Source of the DNA: Bactericera cockerelli
Taxonomy: Eukaryota > Arthropoda > Insecta > Hemiptera > Triozidae
Reading direction: 5' to 3'
DNA length: 64,000 nt
NCBI GenBank assembly: GCA_024516035.1
Contig: CM044962.1
Location: 6,857,659 to 6,921,658 of the forward strand
Part shown: in pieces, positions 52,159 through 63,646 of the stretch
Position numbering within the stretch: the stretch's first letter is position 1
Layout of the letters: each line of letters begins with the position of its first letter
Translations under genes and position numbers: made by a program
The notes under the pieces: model-generated
The model's input: the letters and a program-made list of their open reading frames with translations, nothing else
The model's database searches: none
What the model was told of the DNA's origin: nothing

Positions 52159-54857
52159 CCCAGACAGCACAGTCAACTGGATGTATACCATACTGTTAGG
52201 TGGAAAAAGTCTACTTGCCCACCTGGAAATCAGCTGGAGATTTCCACCTTCCACCTGACCTCCACCTGGAAATCAACTGGAAATGAACTGGAAAGTAACC
52301 CAACTTTTAACTGGAAGTCAGTTGCTCAAAGTCAACTGGATTTGTTCCACTTATTTCCAGCTACTTGTAGCGCTCTCTAGTGGATGGGTAGTAACTCACT
52401 ACCACAATGTTGACATACCTATTTACCTATACTGTACATTATACTACATAATAATCAAATGCTACGCTCTTGGTTTTGAGGTCGTGGGTTCGAATCCCAT
52501 TATATGCATTTTTTTGCAAATAATAATAATAATAATAGTAATAAAAATCTAGAAACAAATGTATATTAGGCATAAATTCAATTTCAGTTATTTAATTTAG
52601 AGGCCATACATTCAAATCTCATGAAGAATATTTTTTTTGTATAAAAATAAAGTAATAAATTTTAAATAGGTTTTTTTAACACATACACACACACAAATTT
52701 GGGTATAATTTTTTTTTATAGAAATTTGGAAAGAAAAAGAAAATAACTAATCTGTTTTAAACAACACAATTCAAATAAGACTCTTTAACATGATTATATT
52801 TTATAATAAGAGTGTTTATTATTAATAAAAAAATTGTCACAAAAGTGTAAAATGCACTATTAAATTTCCACCATGTCACAAGACCTTGTACCAATGTATC
52901 ACAAGTACTTCCTAAGTAGGTATAATCTCTATATATTATAATACTCAAAGTTGTGCATGTCTGGCTGACTATGTCCTCTTGGGGTTACAATGCGAAACGG
53001 TACTCTCACTGAGAGTTCACCCCCCCTAAGCCACCTTCAACATACTAGAAAATTATCAAAATTAAAATATGTAATACAATTTTCAAGTGCACTGGTAATC
53101 AAGTGGTTAACGTGCTAGTCAGATAATCCACTTAGCGTAGGGTTCCGTTGTTTCAATTTTTTCCTCATTATGGTTGTGACCACATAATAATAAGACTCTG
53201 AGGGTTAGGTGGTAGAAAATGCTTTAAGCATAACCTTCAACCTTACCTGGTGGTTACCTTCCAATTAAAAGTGTTATTATTATTTTTATTGGGACACCGG
53301 CCATGAGAAAAAACCTTAATGGTGACAAAATGCCAGGTTTTAGCTAGTATAGAAATAAAATAACGATATCCAATTATAAAATATGCTCATAACATGTACA
53401 TAATCACAATAAAATAATAATCCTATGTAAATGAAAATATATTTTTCTAGTGAAACCAAAAATAACAAAGAAATAAACTAATAGCCAGCAGAAAATGAAG
53501 ATGAGGCATGGATTAGTGAATGTTATTATGTATTTGTAATCCTTCATGACAATTTACATACTCCTGTGGCTAATTAGAATTGCTGGGTTGTTTGCTTTGA
53601 GAATTATTACCAAAAAAGCATTGTTATACTTAAATTAAAAAAAAATTGACTTAATTGTTAAGACTAGTGAAATTATAAAACACAATAGTGTGGAACACTT
53701 TTTTTTTTTTTTTTTTTTTTTTAATAGATATAAAATGAACACAAAATTTGAGGGGCTTCATAGTAATAAGGTAGTTTAGAAAGCTGAATAGTTAATATTG
53801 TTATTAGAGACAGTGCACAGAAGATTGGCTAATTAATTTTGAGTAAAATAATCAGGAAGCATGTAACAAAGTATACAATACATCATATTTTAGTGTGGCA
53901 GAACCACCTACGAATGAAAATTTAATTTTATAATAAAATATTATGTATTGCAAATCTAAATAAAATCCACAGAATGAAAATTTTCATTATCTAGCACCAT
54001 ACATCAGATTATTCAGCTGTTTCCTTGCTTGAACCAGGACCTTTTTTAAGGTACGATTCCAAGTGAATTGATGGTGTAAAACCCAATTGTGCTAGTTTGA
54101 CTGTCCAGGAACAGCAGAGTGCAGAAAGTTCATTATTGTCCAAGTGCATGGAGTATTGTCCAATGAAGAATGTTATCCATTATTAACTTTTGTTCTCCTC
54201 TCTTTTTCTTCTGTCACGATTTAGAATTTTAGACAAACTAAAGAACTCCTTCTGTGACATCTCTGAATAAAATTTGGAGTTCAGTAAGAATTAACACTTT
54301 CTCGAAATCAAATTTGGAGTTCAGTAAGAATTAACACTTTCTCGAAATCAAATTTGGAGTTCAGTAAGAATTAACACTTGCAGTAGTTATAAAAATGTTC
54401 AAAAACTAATTGAAATAGGTACCAATTATAAAAAAAAAATTAAAACAACTCACAATAATCGAGAATCACAAAAACGGAATTTCTCTAAAAAATTATTCAA
54501 AATTAAAGATGGCGAATGCAACAAGAACACTCTCGGTAAAGTTCGTGTGAAACCCGAATCAATCCGAGAGCGCTTTTTAACTGAACTGGAAAAATGTGGA
54601 GCATTTCCAGCTGACTGGTCAACTGACTAAATTCTAGTTATGTTCTAGCTGGAGAGAATCGTTATATTTCCAGCTGACTGCCCAGGTGACTGAGTCTAGA
54701 TGGATTTTTGTTGGAAATATCCAGGTGGCTGGTCAACTGATTTAATCCATAATGGAAAAATTCAGCTGTCGGGACAGTTGGAGGTCCAGTTGACTATATA
54801 CACCTGGATATTTCCACCTTAAATCCAGACTGGAAGTCAACTTCCGTGCTGTCTGGG
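52159..54857. mobile_element. 2.7 kb non-autonomous transposon, copy 1
   Basis: Inverted ends CCCAGACAGCACAG and CCCAGACAGCACGG (minus strand), with dense subterminal CAACTGGA/TCCAGTTGAC motifs over about 170 bp at each end. No transposase frame; a degraded SINE B at 53083-53280. Nearly identical, same orientation, to 57188-59898. Copy-specific differences include a 24-T run at 53699-53722 and a three-fold 50 bp repeat at 54280-54380. No clean target duplication. Confidence 0.85.
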
Positions 54858-54879
54858 AAATATCACAGTAATTGATTCC

Positions 54880-55173
54880 AGTCAAGAGATATTGGATAGT
54901 ATTCTTCCTCGTGAATCAGTAATTAAATCAGTTACAGATGATCAAGTGCAAACTGCTTGTGTTTACTGTGGTAAATTATACAAACATGTCAACAAACACA
55001 TTTCTGCAGCTCATCCTGAAGAATATAGACAAAGATTGGCAAATAAATACTCTAAAAAATCAAACAATGTTTCTAGCTCCGAGCAAGATAAAAGTGATTC
55101 AGATAAAACAGAAATTGAAAAAGGTATATCCGAGTGGTCAAAGAAAAATTGGATTAGTATGGATCTTATTTAG
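54880..55173 (+). pseudogene. Zinc-finger-like frame, possible transposon protein fragment
   Basis: From the ATG at 54892: MDSILPRESVIKSVTDDQVQ, then CVYCGKLYKHVNKHISAAHP, followed by a charged S/K/D-rich stretch to a stop at 55173. CxxC-x8-H-x4-H resembles a C2H2/BED-type DNA-binding finger. The frame is open upstream to the edge of the 2.7 kb element, suggesting that element landed in a coding exon. The family is not identified. Confidence 0.45.
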
Positions 55174-55434
55174 TGTAATTTAGTTATTTCCTGTTTATGC
55201 CTATCAAGATTTGCATTCAAAATACTGACGAAAAGAAATGAATTCCTAATTCAACCATATTCTTTAGAATAAAATACAAAAAAATCAACTAAAATGACTT
55301 TTTAGTTGTTTTTTTCTAACTTGAGAGATAGAGTGAATTTAAAATTGGTAAATCTTTTTTTTAACAAGAACTGACGGGATGTTTTCCAATTTATTACAAT
55401 ATTATTAAAACAAAATAAAAACATTGCCAATTAT

Positions 55435-56053
55435 GCAGGGCTGCGGAGCTGCGGAAAAAATTTGAGCTCCGGCTCCGGCTCCAGCTCCTCTTTGTATTAT
55501 TTTCTAGCTCCGGCTCCAGCTCCGGCTCCTGGAGCTAAGAGAAAAAAAAACTGGCTCCGGCTCCGGCTCCTGGCTCCAGTAATGTGCATCTTATTTGAAT
55601 ACAAAATGTATATATTAGTATAAACTGAATACCTATCATTGGTTGTATCGAAAAATGTGTTTAAACACTTACATTATGTTCTATAACTTTTCCCCTTATC
55701 TAGAACCATTAAATCACAAATTAATAACTCTTAGGTACATTTTAGATTTTGTATTGTATTTTATTGTACATAAGAACATTATTTACATTAGATTTGAGGA
55801 TGGTGCTGGAATAGTGGATGTGGTGGAGTAGTGTTATTTATTTTTAATAGGTAATAATAATAATAAATAAAAAAAACCACTCATAATTCATTTTTAAGTC
55901 AGAGCTGGATGCGGAGCCAAGTTTTTGAAAATTTGGCTCCGACTCCGGCTCCAGCTCCTCTTTACTAAAATAATTGGCTCCGGCTCCAGCTCCGGCTCCT
56001 TCAGACCAAAAAATGTTAAGCTCCGGCTCCTTAGCTCCGGCTCCGACTCCGCA
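55435..56053. mobile_element. hAT-like element with GGAGCC-triplet ends, right end truncated
   Basis: Starts CAGGGCTGCGGAGCTGCGG, a typical hAT-type terminus. Both ends are runs of GGCTCC/GGAGCC (55465-55580 and 55910-56050), and the other end reads CTGCGGAGTCGGAGC on the minus strand without the last CAGGG. Inserted in GCCAATTATGGACACAATAC of the dispersed repeat, with ATG at both junctions. No transposase frame. Confidence 0.65.
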
Positions 56054-56054
56054 G

Positions 56055-56745
56055 ATGGACACAATACTTCCTCGTGATTGCTTCACATTGTAAAAACGTG
56101 CCAATTTTGAGATTTTATAGAAAATTACTTGTATCTCCAAAACGGCTCAACCGATTTTCTTCAAATTTAATTTATATGGTAGAATATCATTTTTTCTACA
56201 TTCTAGATTCCACAAAAAATTCTGTATCGGCAAGTCGTAGTCCTTATTTTTTTACTTTTTTGTCCAAAATTTCGGAATTTCTTAAATATCAGAGTTAAAT
56301 TATAATTATTTTAAAAATAAATATAAATAACAAATGTAAAACAATAATATGCATATTCTTACAAAATTTCATCGAAATCGGGTGTACCGTTCACGAGATA
56401 TAAGCGTTTAAGTAAAAAGTTAGTGGTCAGGCGCATGGTCTCTTTCACCCAGAACCACTAGTATGAATTCGATAAATTTAAAATGGGACCATCTGCAGAA
56501 TGTCTCCTAGATGTGTGCAAAATTTCATCAAAATCGGTCGAGTAGTTTTCGAGATTTGCGCGTTACAAGGAATCGTTTTAACAGACAGACAGACAGACAG
56601 ACCGACACAAAACCAAATTTACTCAGTAGGTTATGAAACGTCCAGAAATATGAAAAAAATTGAAATCGGAGCAAAATAATATTTTTTTTTACAAAAACGA
56701 ACACAATACTTCCGATTTCTAATCTTAGAAATTTCTCGGAAGTAA
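56055..56745. repeat. Dispersed repeat (CTTCCTCGTGAT family), longest copy in the window
   Basis: Runs from GGACACAATACTTCCTCGTG to TTCTCGGAAGTAAAA, with CCGATTTTCTTCAAATT, AGATATAAGCGTTTAAGTAA, AAAATGGGACCA and GAGATTTGCGCGTTACAAGG in between, and an ACAG tract at 56581-56605. Fragments occur at 3961-4560, 5336-5816, 7083-7117 and 43790-43825. Confidence 0.65.
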
Positions 56746-57187
56746 AATCACATGAATAACTCATTTTGACAGCAAAAAAATATATCTACTTTGTCAGGTA
56801 TTGTTCCCTAATTTTTGCTATTTGAGAATTCGTCTATTTGATTTTTCACATAGATTTAGAAAATAGATATCGCATAGTTGACACAAAAGTGAAGTCGATT
56901 TTGAGAGAGCGATTGAGAGCACTCTGGTGAAAATTTTGGGCGCTATAAGGGCAAAACATTGGAAATTTTACATTGGTTCTTATGGAAAAACCCGACCCTT
57001 TTGTAGTTTCCGAATTTATTAATTTTCTTTTCTCTCTATAATAGTAAGATTTCGCAATGTTATCGGGACCCGATAACCTATCCCCATAACGATAAAGTCT
57101 CGAATTTGCGTCTCTGCGCATGACAAAAATTATCGGAGTTTGGTTATGGTTATCGGGATCCCCATAATTCGAGTGGATTATGGGGTT
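56746..57187. other. Interior sequence of the composite element
   Basis: 57050-57185 is rich in TTATCGGGATCCCCATAA-like text with internal inverted symmetry (TTATCGGGACCCGATAACC), suggesting the end of another small transposon. No gene seen. Confidence 0.4.
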
Positions 57188-59898
57188 CCCAGACAGCACA
57201 GTCAACTGGATGTATACCATACTGTTAGGTGGAAAAAGTCTACTTGCCCACCTGGAAATCAGCTGGAGATTTCCACCTTCCACCTGACCTCCACCTGGAA
57301 ATCAACTGGAAATGAACTGGAAAGTAACCCAACTTTTAACTGGAAGTCAGTTGCCCAAAGTCAACTGGATTTGTTCCACTTATTTCCAGCTACTTATAGC
57401 GCTCTCTAGTGGATGGGTAGTAACTCACTACCACAATGTTGACATACCTATTTACCTATACTGTACATTATACTACATAATAATCAAATGCTACGCTCTT
57501 GGTTTTGAGGTCGTGGGTTCGAATCCCATTATATGCATTTTTTTTGCAAATAATAATAATAATAATAGTAATAAAAATCTAGAAACAAATGTATATTAGG
57601 CATAAATTCAATTTCAGTTATTTAATTTAGAGGCCACACATTCAAATCTCATGAAGAATATTTTTTTTGTATAAAAATAAAGTAATAAATTTTAAATAGG
57701 TTTTTTTAACACATACACACACACAAATTTGGGTATAATTTTTTTTTATAGAAATTTGGAAAGAAAAAGAAAATAACTAATCTGTTTTAAACAACACAAT
57801 TCAAATAAGACTCTTTAACATGATTATATTTTACAATAAGAGTGTTTATTATTAATAAAAAAATTGTCACAAAAGTGTAAAATGCACTATTAAATTTCCA
57901 CCATGTCACAAGACCTTGTACCAATGTATCACAAGTACTTCCTAAGTAGGTATAATCTCTATATATTATAATACTCAAAGTTGTGCATGTCTGGCTGACT
58001 ATGTCCTCTTGGGGTTACAATACGAAACGGTACTTTCACTGAGAGTTCACCCCCCCCTAAGCCACCTTCAACATACTAGAAAATTATCAAAATAAAAATA
58101 TGTAATACAATTTTCAAGTGCACTGGTAATCAAGTGGTTAACGTGCTAGTCAGATAATCCACTTAGCGTAGGGTTCCGTTGTTTCAATTTTTTCCTCATT
58201 ATGGTTGTGACCACATAATAATAAGACTCTGAGGGTTAGGTGGTAGAAAATGCTTTGAGCATAACCTGACCTGGTGGTTACCTTCCAATTAAAAATGTTC
58301 TTATTATTTTCATTAGGACACCGGCCATGAGAAAAAAACTTAATGGTGACAAAATGCCAGGTTTTAGCTAGTATAGAAATAAAATAATGATATCCAATTA
58401 TAAAATATGCTCATACCATGTACATAATCACAATAAAATAATAATACTATGTAAATGAAAATATATTTCTTCAGTGAAACCAAAAATAACAAAGAAATAA
58501 ACTAATAGCCAGCAGAAAATGATGATGAGGCATTGAATACACCAGTTTTTATGAAATAGCCAAAGTTAAGCAATGTCTAACGTGGTGGAACATGGATTAG
58601 TGAATGTTATTATGTATTTGTAATCCTTCATGACAATTTACATACTTCTGTGGCTAATTAGAATTGCTGGGTTGTTTGCTTTGAGAATTATTACCAAAAA
58701 AGCATTGTTATACTTAAATTAAAACAAAATTGACTTAATTGTTAAGACTAGTGAAATTATAAAACACAATAGTGTGGAACACTTTTTTTTTAATAGATAT
58801 AAAATGAACACAAAATTTGAGGGGCTTCATAGTAATAAGGTGGTTTAGAAAGCTGAATAGTTAATATTATTATTAGAGACAGTGCACAGAAGATTGGCTA
58901 ATTAATTTTGAGTCAAATAATTAGGAAGCATGTAAAAAAGTATACACTACATCATCTTTTTAGTGTGGCAGAAGCACGTACGAGTGAAAAATTCATTTTA
59001 TAATAAAATATTATGTATTGCATATCTAAAAAAAATCCACAGAATGAAAATTTTCATTATCTAGCACCATACATCAGATAATTCAGCTGTTTCCTTGCTT
59101 GACCCAGGACCTTTTTTAAGGTACAATTCCAAGTGAATTGATGGTGTTGAACCCCTGTGCTAGTTTGACTGTCCAGTGTCCAGGAACAGTAGAGTGCAGA
59201 AAGTTCATTATTGTCCAAGTGCATGGAGTATTGTCCAATGAAGAATGTTATCCATTTTTAACTTTTTGTTGTCCTTTCCTTTTCTTCTGTCACGATTCAC
59301 GATTTAGAATTTTAGACAAACCAAAGAACTCCTTCTGTGACATCTCAAAATCAAATATGGAGTTCAGTAAGAATTAACACTTTCTCGAAATCAAATTTGA
59401 AGTTCAGTTAGAATTAACACTTGCAGTAGTTATAAAATGTTCAAAAACTAATTGAAATAGGTACCAATTATAAAAAGAATTAAAACAACTCACAATAATC
59501 GAGAATCACAAAAACGGAATTTCTCTAAAAAATTATTCAAAGATTAAAGATGGCGAATGCAACAAGAACACTCTCGGTAAAGTTCGTGTGAAACCCGAAT
59601 CTATCCGAGAGCGCGTTTTAACTGAACTGGAGAAATGTGGAGCCTCTCCAGCTGACTGGTCAACTGACTAAATTCTATTTATGTCCTAGCTGGAGAGATT
59701 CGTTATACTTCCAGCTGACTGCCCAGGTGACTGAGTCTAGATGGATTTTTGTTGGAAATATCCAGGTGGCTGGTCAACTGATTTAATCCATAATGGAAAA
59801 ATCCAGCTGTCGGGACAGTTGGAGGTCCAGTTGACTTTATACACCTGGATATTTCCACCTTAAATCCAGACTGGAAGTCACCTGCCGTGCTGTCTGGG
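57188..59898. mobile_element. 2.7 kb non-autonomous transposon, copy 2
   Basis: Same ends and interior as 52159-54857. It has about 55 bp around 58533-58589 that copy 1 lacks, only two copies of the 50 bp repeat near 59350, and a short T-run. Its right end interrupts the reading frame at 59899-60320. Confidence 0.85.
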
Positions 59899-60320
59899 AT
59901 ACCACGACAAGAATCGTACTTGCCTTCAGCGGCTACGAGGTCTGATTCAGTTGCCATCTTACGCAATACCACCGCCCCCATTTCATCTCCTCTGGCAATT
60001 GCAGAACCTTTAATTTTTTGCATTATTTCTTGTGTCTGAATTTCACGTCTATGAAGAGGAAGCTTTTTCTGTTTAACCTTGAAGCTTTCAGAGGCATCTT
60101 TTCCACAGTAGAAGCAGAGCTCCTTGAAGTTGAATTTTGGTATTTCCTCACGGCCTCTTGTCACACGGCTTCCGTTTCTTGCTTCTTTTTCGGCCTTTAC
60201 AGTGTTTGACTCCTTCGTGTAGACACCTTTGCGACACTTCTCGTGAAGTATAACAGATCTTTGAGTCTGTAACCACGTGTGATGCACATCATTTCTCCTC
60301 CTGCTGTCCTCAATGAACAT
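59899..60320 (-). pseudogene. Transposon-encoded protein fragment (right arm)
   Basis: From the ATG at 60320: FIEDSRRRNDVHHTWLQTQR, later KFNFKELCFYCGKD, KKLPLHRREIQTQ, ARGDEMGAVVLRKMATESDL and VAAEGKYDSC. The CFYCGK pair and the DLVAAEGKY...C motif resemble a cysteine-rich domain I recall from repetitive, probably transposon-borne proteins of invertebrates. The frame is cut at 59898 by the 2.7 kb element. Its mirror copy is at 50873-51360. Confidence 0.5.
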
Positions 60321-60365
60321 TCGAAGTGACTTTTCCTTTAATATTCCTCTATCTTTGCCTTTAAT

Positions 60366-60660
60366 ATGTTGTAGTCACTGTAGCCAAGTGAGTTAGCGCG
60401 CTAGGCATTGCACGCATGGTGACCTGTGTTCAATTCCCAGCGGGATGGGATTTTTTCTGCTCTGTAGCTCTGTACTTGGATGTTCGGGGTCCACTCATAC
60501 TTCGTGAGTCGTGAGAAAAAAAGAGTGGCTGCTTTGATATGAAGCAGCGACCAGTGGCTGAATCATAGGCACACAAATAATACAAGATATTGTAAATTAA
60601 ACTGGCAAAGTTCTATGATTCTGCGCTACCCACTAAAACTGTGACATAACAACACAAAGA
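60366..60660 (+). mobile_element. tRNA-derived SINE, family E (right arm)
   Basis: Mirror of 50530-50826; B box slightly altered (GACCTGTGTTCAATTCCCAG). Confidence 0.82.
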
Positions 60661-61447
60661 AAATGCATTTTTATTATTATATTATTATTAATATTCCTTC
60701 TTGCACAATGTTCCCGCATATAAAACAAGTTACATCCTCCATAGTGTGCCAGCTGTCTTGAAATCACAACATGTTCAGTGAAGATCTTAGTAAAATTCAG
60801 TGCAAGTTTCTCAAAATTTTAAATTACCTATTCGACTGAATGCAATAGATTACGTTCAGTTTTGCTTGAAAAGTTGTAAGAATATGAGAATTTTAGAGTT
60901 CAGATGAAGTTTCTTGCGTTGCACTGCCTTAGCGGAAATTTGGCGCTAGGGACGAAAAATCATATCTCAGCACTGGAGTGAGCAAATTTCAAATTTCAAA
61001 CAGTATTTTACTTAAAATTACATTTTCTACAAGTTCGATTCTATTAAATTTTTCAATTGGTGCAGTCCTTTTTGACTTACAGGCGTTAAAAGTTGAGAAT
61101 TTTCAAAATTTGAGCTATGTTTGAAAAAACCACTTATCTTTGAGGAGCGATTGTGGCTGAACGGCTTAACTTTTTTTAATGATTCAAACGTCATTAGACG
61201 CATAATTTTATGTTCCTTAGATAAGAACTGAGTAAAATTTTCTGTAGAATAAATACATTTTGAGTTATAAGCGCAATTTTAAAAAAAGTGCAAAAAATTT
61301 GCACTATTTAGGCCCTAAACTCGGAAGCACAACCTAAAATCCGTCGCAAACTCATATACCCATTATTCAGGACCCCTTTAAGGGTTTAAAACGATTTCCA
61401 GCTATTGAGCAATTTTTTGACGCTAGAGCACTAATTTGCCTGGGCTA

Positions 61448-61999
61448 TATAGACTAGATTTTACTTTTTATACCTGCAAGGTATATAGAAAGTTTTATTT
61501 AAGGTCATTTTTAGTTGTATATTTAAAAAAAAAAATTGAGATGATAATATTTCTGGACAAATAAGAATCTCCAGATTCCAATAAAGAAATTTTAATAGAA
61601 TGTTCAGTTACATTTATGTGTGTGCCTTTTAAGCAAATAAAATGCCAGCAATGGGCAAAAATCCTCAAACTGTTACAAGAATCTTACAAACCTACTATCC
61701 ACATTAATCACACCCAGCCTATGTTCATCTGGAATGCCAGCATCACAAAGTCTTCACCATGATGGGCATTGCTCAATTTTGGTGGTCCAACAAAAGCAGG
61801 GCATTAAAACACCATTAAACACTGGCCTTCTTTGTCCAATTATTCAATTTGGGATTAATTTTCCTGGAAAATTAGAGTGGGGGTTTAACCCTTCATGACA
61901 ATCATGACTGGGAATACAACTACCTACATTGAACTCACTTAGCCTGGTTTGGGTAGGAAAAGGGAAGTGATAAGGCAAAATTATAACTTGATTACTTAC
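61448..61999. other. SIRT6-like intron 1, upstream part, with 5S-SINE remnants
   Basis: 61680-61960 holds two reverse-strand 5S-SINE body fragments (ACTATCCACATTAATCACAC, then ATGACTGGGAATACAACTAC). The rest is AT-rich. Confidence 0.5.
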
Positions 62000-62065
62000 T
62001 TCAGGTAGACCCAGTTTACCCTTGTTTTCATAGGGTGACAAGCCTTCAGCATAACTGCAAGACAT
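62000..62065 (-). CDS. SIRT6: SIRT6-like, exon 1 with start codon
   Basis: 66 bp from the ATG at 62065 to donor GTAAGTAATC. Encodes MSCSYAEGLSPYENKGKLGL then PE, matching human SIRT6 [22 protein letters not shown]. Phase 0, fitting exon 2 at 49660 across 12.3 kb. No TATA box or clear promoter was identified upstream. Confidence 0.95.
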
Positions 62066-62549
62066 GGCTCATTATCAGTTTAAAGCACTAGAATTGAATT
62101 ACCTTTACCCATTGAAGGTATAATGAGAAGCTTTCTGAACAGTAAAACACTGAAAAGAAACGAAAACGAACACTTATGGACTTATCACTTATCAAAAACA
62201 TAAAAACACTGACATAAAAAACATAAAAACTATTTCGAACCTCCCTCCCACAGATTACAGAACCGGTCGTCCCCACACGGCCACGAAACCGGCCCTGATA
62301 TATTTTAAGAACCGTTTACAACATTTCATAATAGGGTCACGATTATCGCGGGAAAGGTTAAAAAAAAAATTGTTTCTCGATTAAAATCAAGTTGATTCTT
62401 GATTTTACAGACAGAACCATTACCTACCTACATTATAGTTATTTGTTTAACAAATATGAAAATCCAATTTACAACAGTTTACACTAGTTCCCTGGTCTCG
62501 TGGTCAAATGCTAGTCTGAGATAGCACCTGTGTCAACACTAGCAGATAC
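62066..62549. other. Upstream flank of the SIRT6-like gene
   Basis: Probably 5' UTR and promoter. A GC-richer patch lies at 62235-62300. No transcription motif can be assigned. Confidence 0.4.
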
Positions 62550-62838
62550 TTGTGTGCCACAGACCAGTCGTACAGTTGGTGCTGCAGCAGAAAAAATGCC
62601 TCTTACAGTTTCATCACCGAGGCAAATTACATCTTTGTTCCCCTGGCATGTGAGACAATGGGCCCTTGGAGTAAGGAAATGAAGAGCTTTTTTAAAACTG
62701 TAGGAGATGGCTTGGTTCGTCTCACTGACAATAGGGCCGCCAAGGCTTTCCTCTTTCAGAGGATTTCTTTGGCGATCCAACGAGGTAATGCTACCTGCAT
62801 GTTAGGTACATTTGTAGGGATGGGATTCTCGACTCGTT
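62550..62838 (+). pseudogene. LINE 3'-end coding fragment
   Basis: Encodes ANYIFVPLACETMGPWSKEM then FLFQRISLAIQRGNATCMLG. The pattern FxPxAxETxGPW...LxQRISLAIQRGNA is the C-terminal tail of many arthropod LINE polyproteins. No reverse transcriptase catalytic region is present. It runs into the hAT-like element at 62815. Confidence 0.65.
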
Positions 62839-63431
62839 TAGAATATTCGATTCAGTAGACTCAGTTCATCAAAAGTAGTCGACTCAGTGAGTCGACTCTT
62901 TAAGAGTCGCGGTTCTTTGAAATTCTGTATAATTTGTTTCACCTTAGACAATGGGGGTAGTCGATTCAGTAGGTAGTCTAGGGAGTATGGATGGGATTCT
63001 CGACTCGTTTAGAATATTCGGTTCTGTAGATTCATATTGAATATTCATATTGTCCTCCCCTACATCTAGTTCTCACTTATCCCTGATATCACATTAAGAA
63101 GCTAGTAGAAAGAAATTAATTTTGAGTGGGTAACAGACTTGTTTTCAAAGGATAAAGCCATAGTCAATCCTATTCAAGAGTTTGAAAGATTATATTCTTA
63201 AATCGTCCCTGACGGTCCCTATAGGACGGGACCGATGCGATGAGATGTTGAGTGATGACGTCAGTGGGTAACAGACCTATTTCTAATGGCTAGTGCTAGT
63301 GGGTTAAACCAGACAAGGAAATGAGCGGTGAGTCGAGAGTCGATTTTTTAGAACTTCGAGAGTCGATTCATACGACTCTTCAGAAATAGTCGACTCTTCG
63401 AGTCGACTCGCTCAATATTTACCCATCCCTA
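62815..63431. mobile_element. Putative hAT-like MITE with TAGGGATGGG ends
   Basis: 10 bp perfect inverted ends TAGGGATGGG and CCCATCCCTA. Subterminal GAGTCGACTC/GACTCGTTTAGAATATTCG motifs are repeated near 62828, 62892, 62998, 63342 and 63395. The inner copy GGATGGGATTCTCGACTCGT at 62989 duplicates the left end. No matching 8 bp target duplication was seen. Confidence 0.6.
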
Positions 63432-63599
63432 ATTGCCTCATGCAAGTGGGATCGAGCAAGTCTATCTCCTGTGATTTTAAAATTGATCAATTTAATAAAT
63501 AAATAAATATCTATAGAATGTAAAAAAAAAAATTACAACAGTCTTGTAAATTAGCATAGTTTTTCCATATACTAATGAAGAGCTACCTGCATGTTAGGT

Positions 63600-63646
63600 G
63601 CATTCAACGCGCCAGCGATGCCAGCATCGATGGCGCGTTGAATGCA
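63600..63646. repeat. 15-bp perfect inverted repeat
   Basis: GCATTCAACGCGCCA and TGGCGCGTTGAATGC around a 17 bp spacer. The right arm is the start of the adjacent 5S-SINE, so the left arm is probably an inverted fragment of the same SINE head. Confidence 0.85.

Larger units (their letters stand above)
49737..61447. mobile_element. 11.7 kb composite DNA transposon in SIRT6-like intron 1
   Basis: Ends are inverted repeats starting TAGCCCAGGCAAATTAGTGC, with TAT on both outer sides (49734-49736 and 61448-61450), a possible 3 bp target duplication. The inverted arms are about 1.36 kb each (49737-51360 minus a 263 bp later insertion; 60096-61447) and nearly identical. The interior holds two 2.7 kb elements, a zinc-finger-like frame, a hAT-like fragment and a dispersed repeat. 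An inactive element later used as a landing site; superfamily not resolved. Confidence 0.75.
46055..62065 (-). other. SIRT6: SIRT6-like gene span (six coding exons)
   Basis: Exons at 62000-62065, 49533-49660, 48990-49232, 48630-48823, 48044-48144 and 46055-47119. Every junction is GT-AG and in phase; the sum is 1797 bases, giving 598 residues plus stop, against 355 in human SIRT6. The excess is a charged C-terminal tail. SIRT6 is a nuclear, NAD-dependent deacylase and mono-ADP-ribosyltransferase acting on histone H3 lysines in repair, telomere and metabolic gene control. Intron 1 is 12.3 kb, nearly all of it one composite transposon. Confidence 0.93.
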
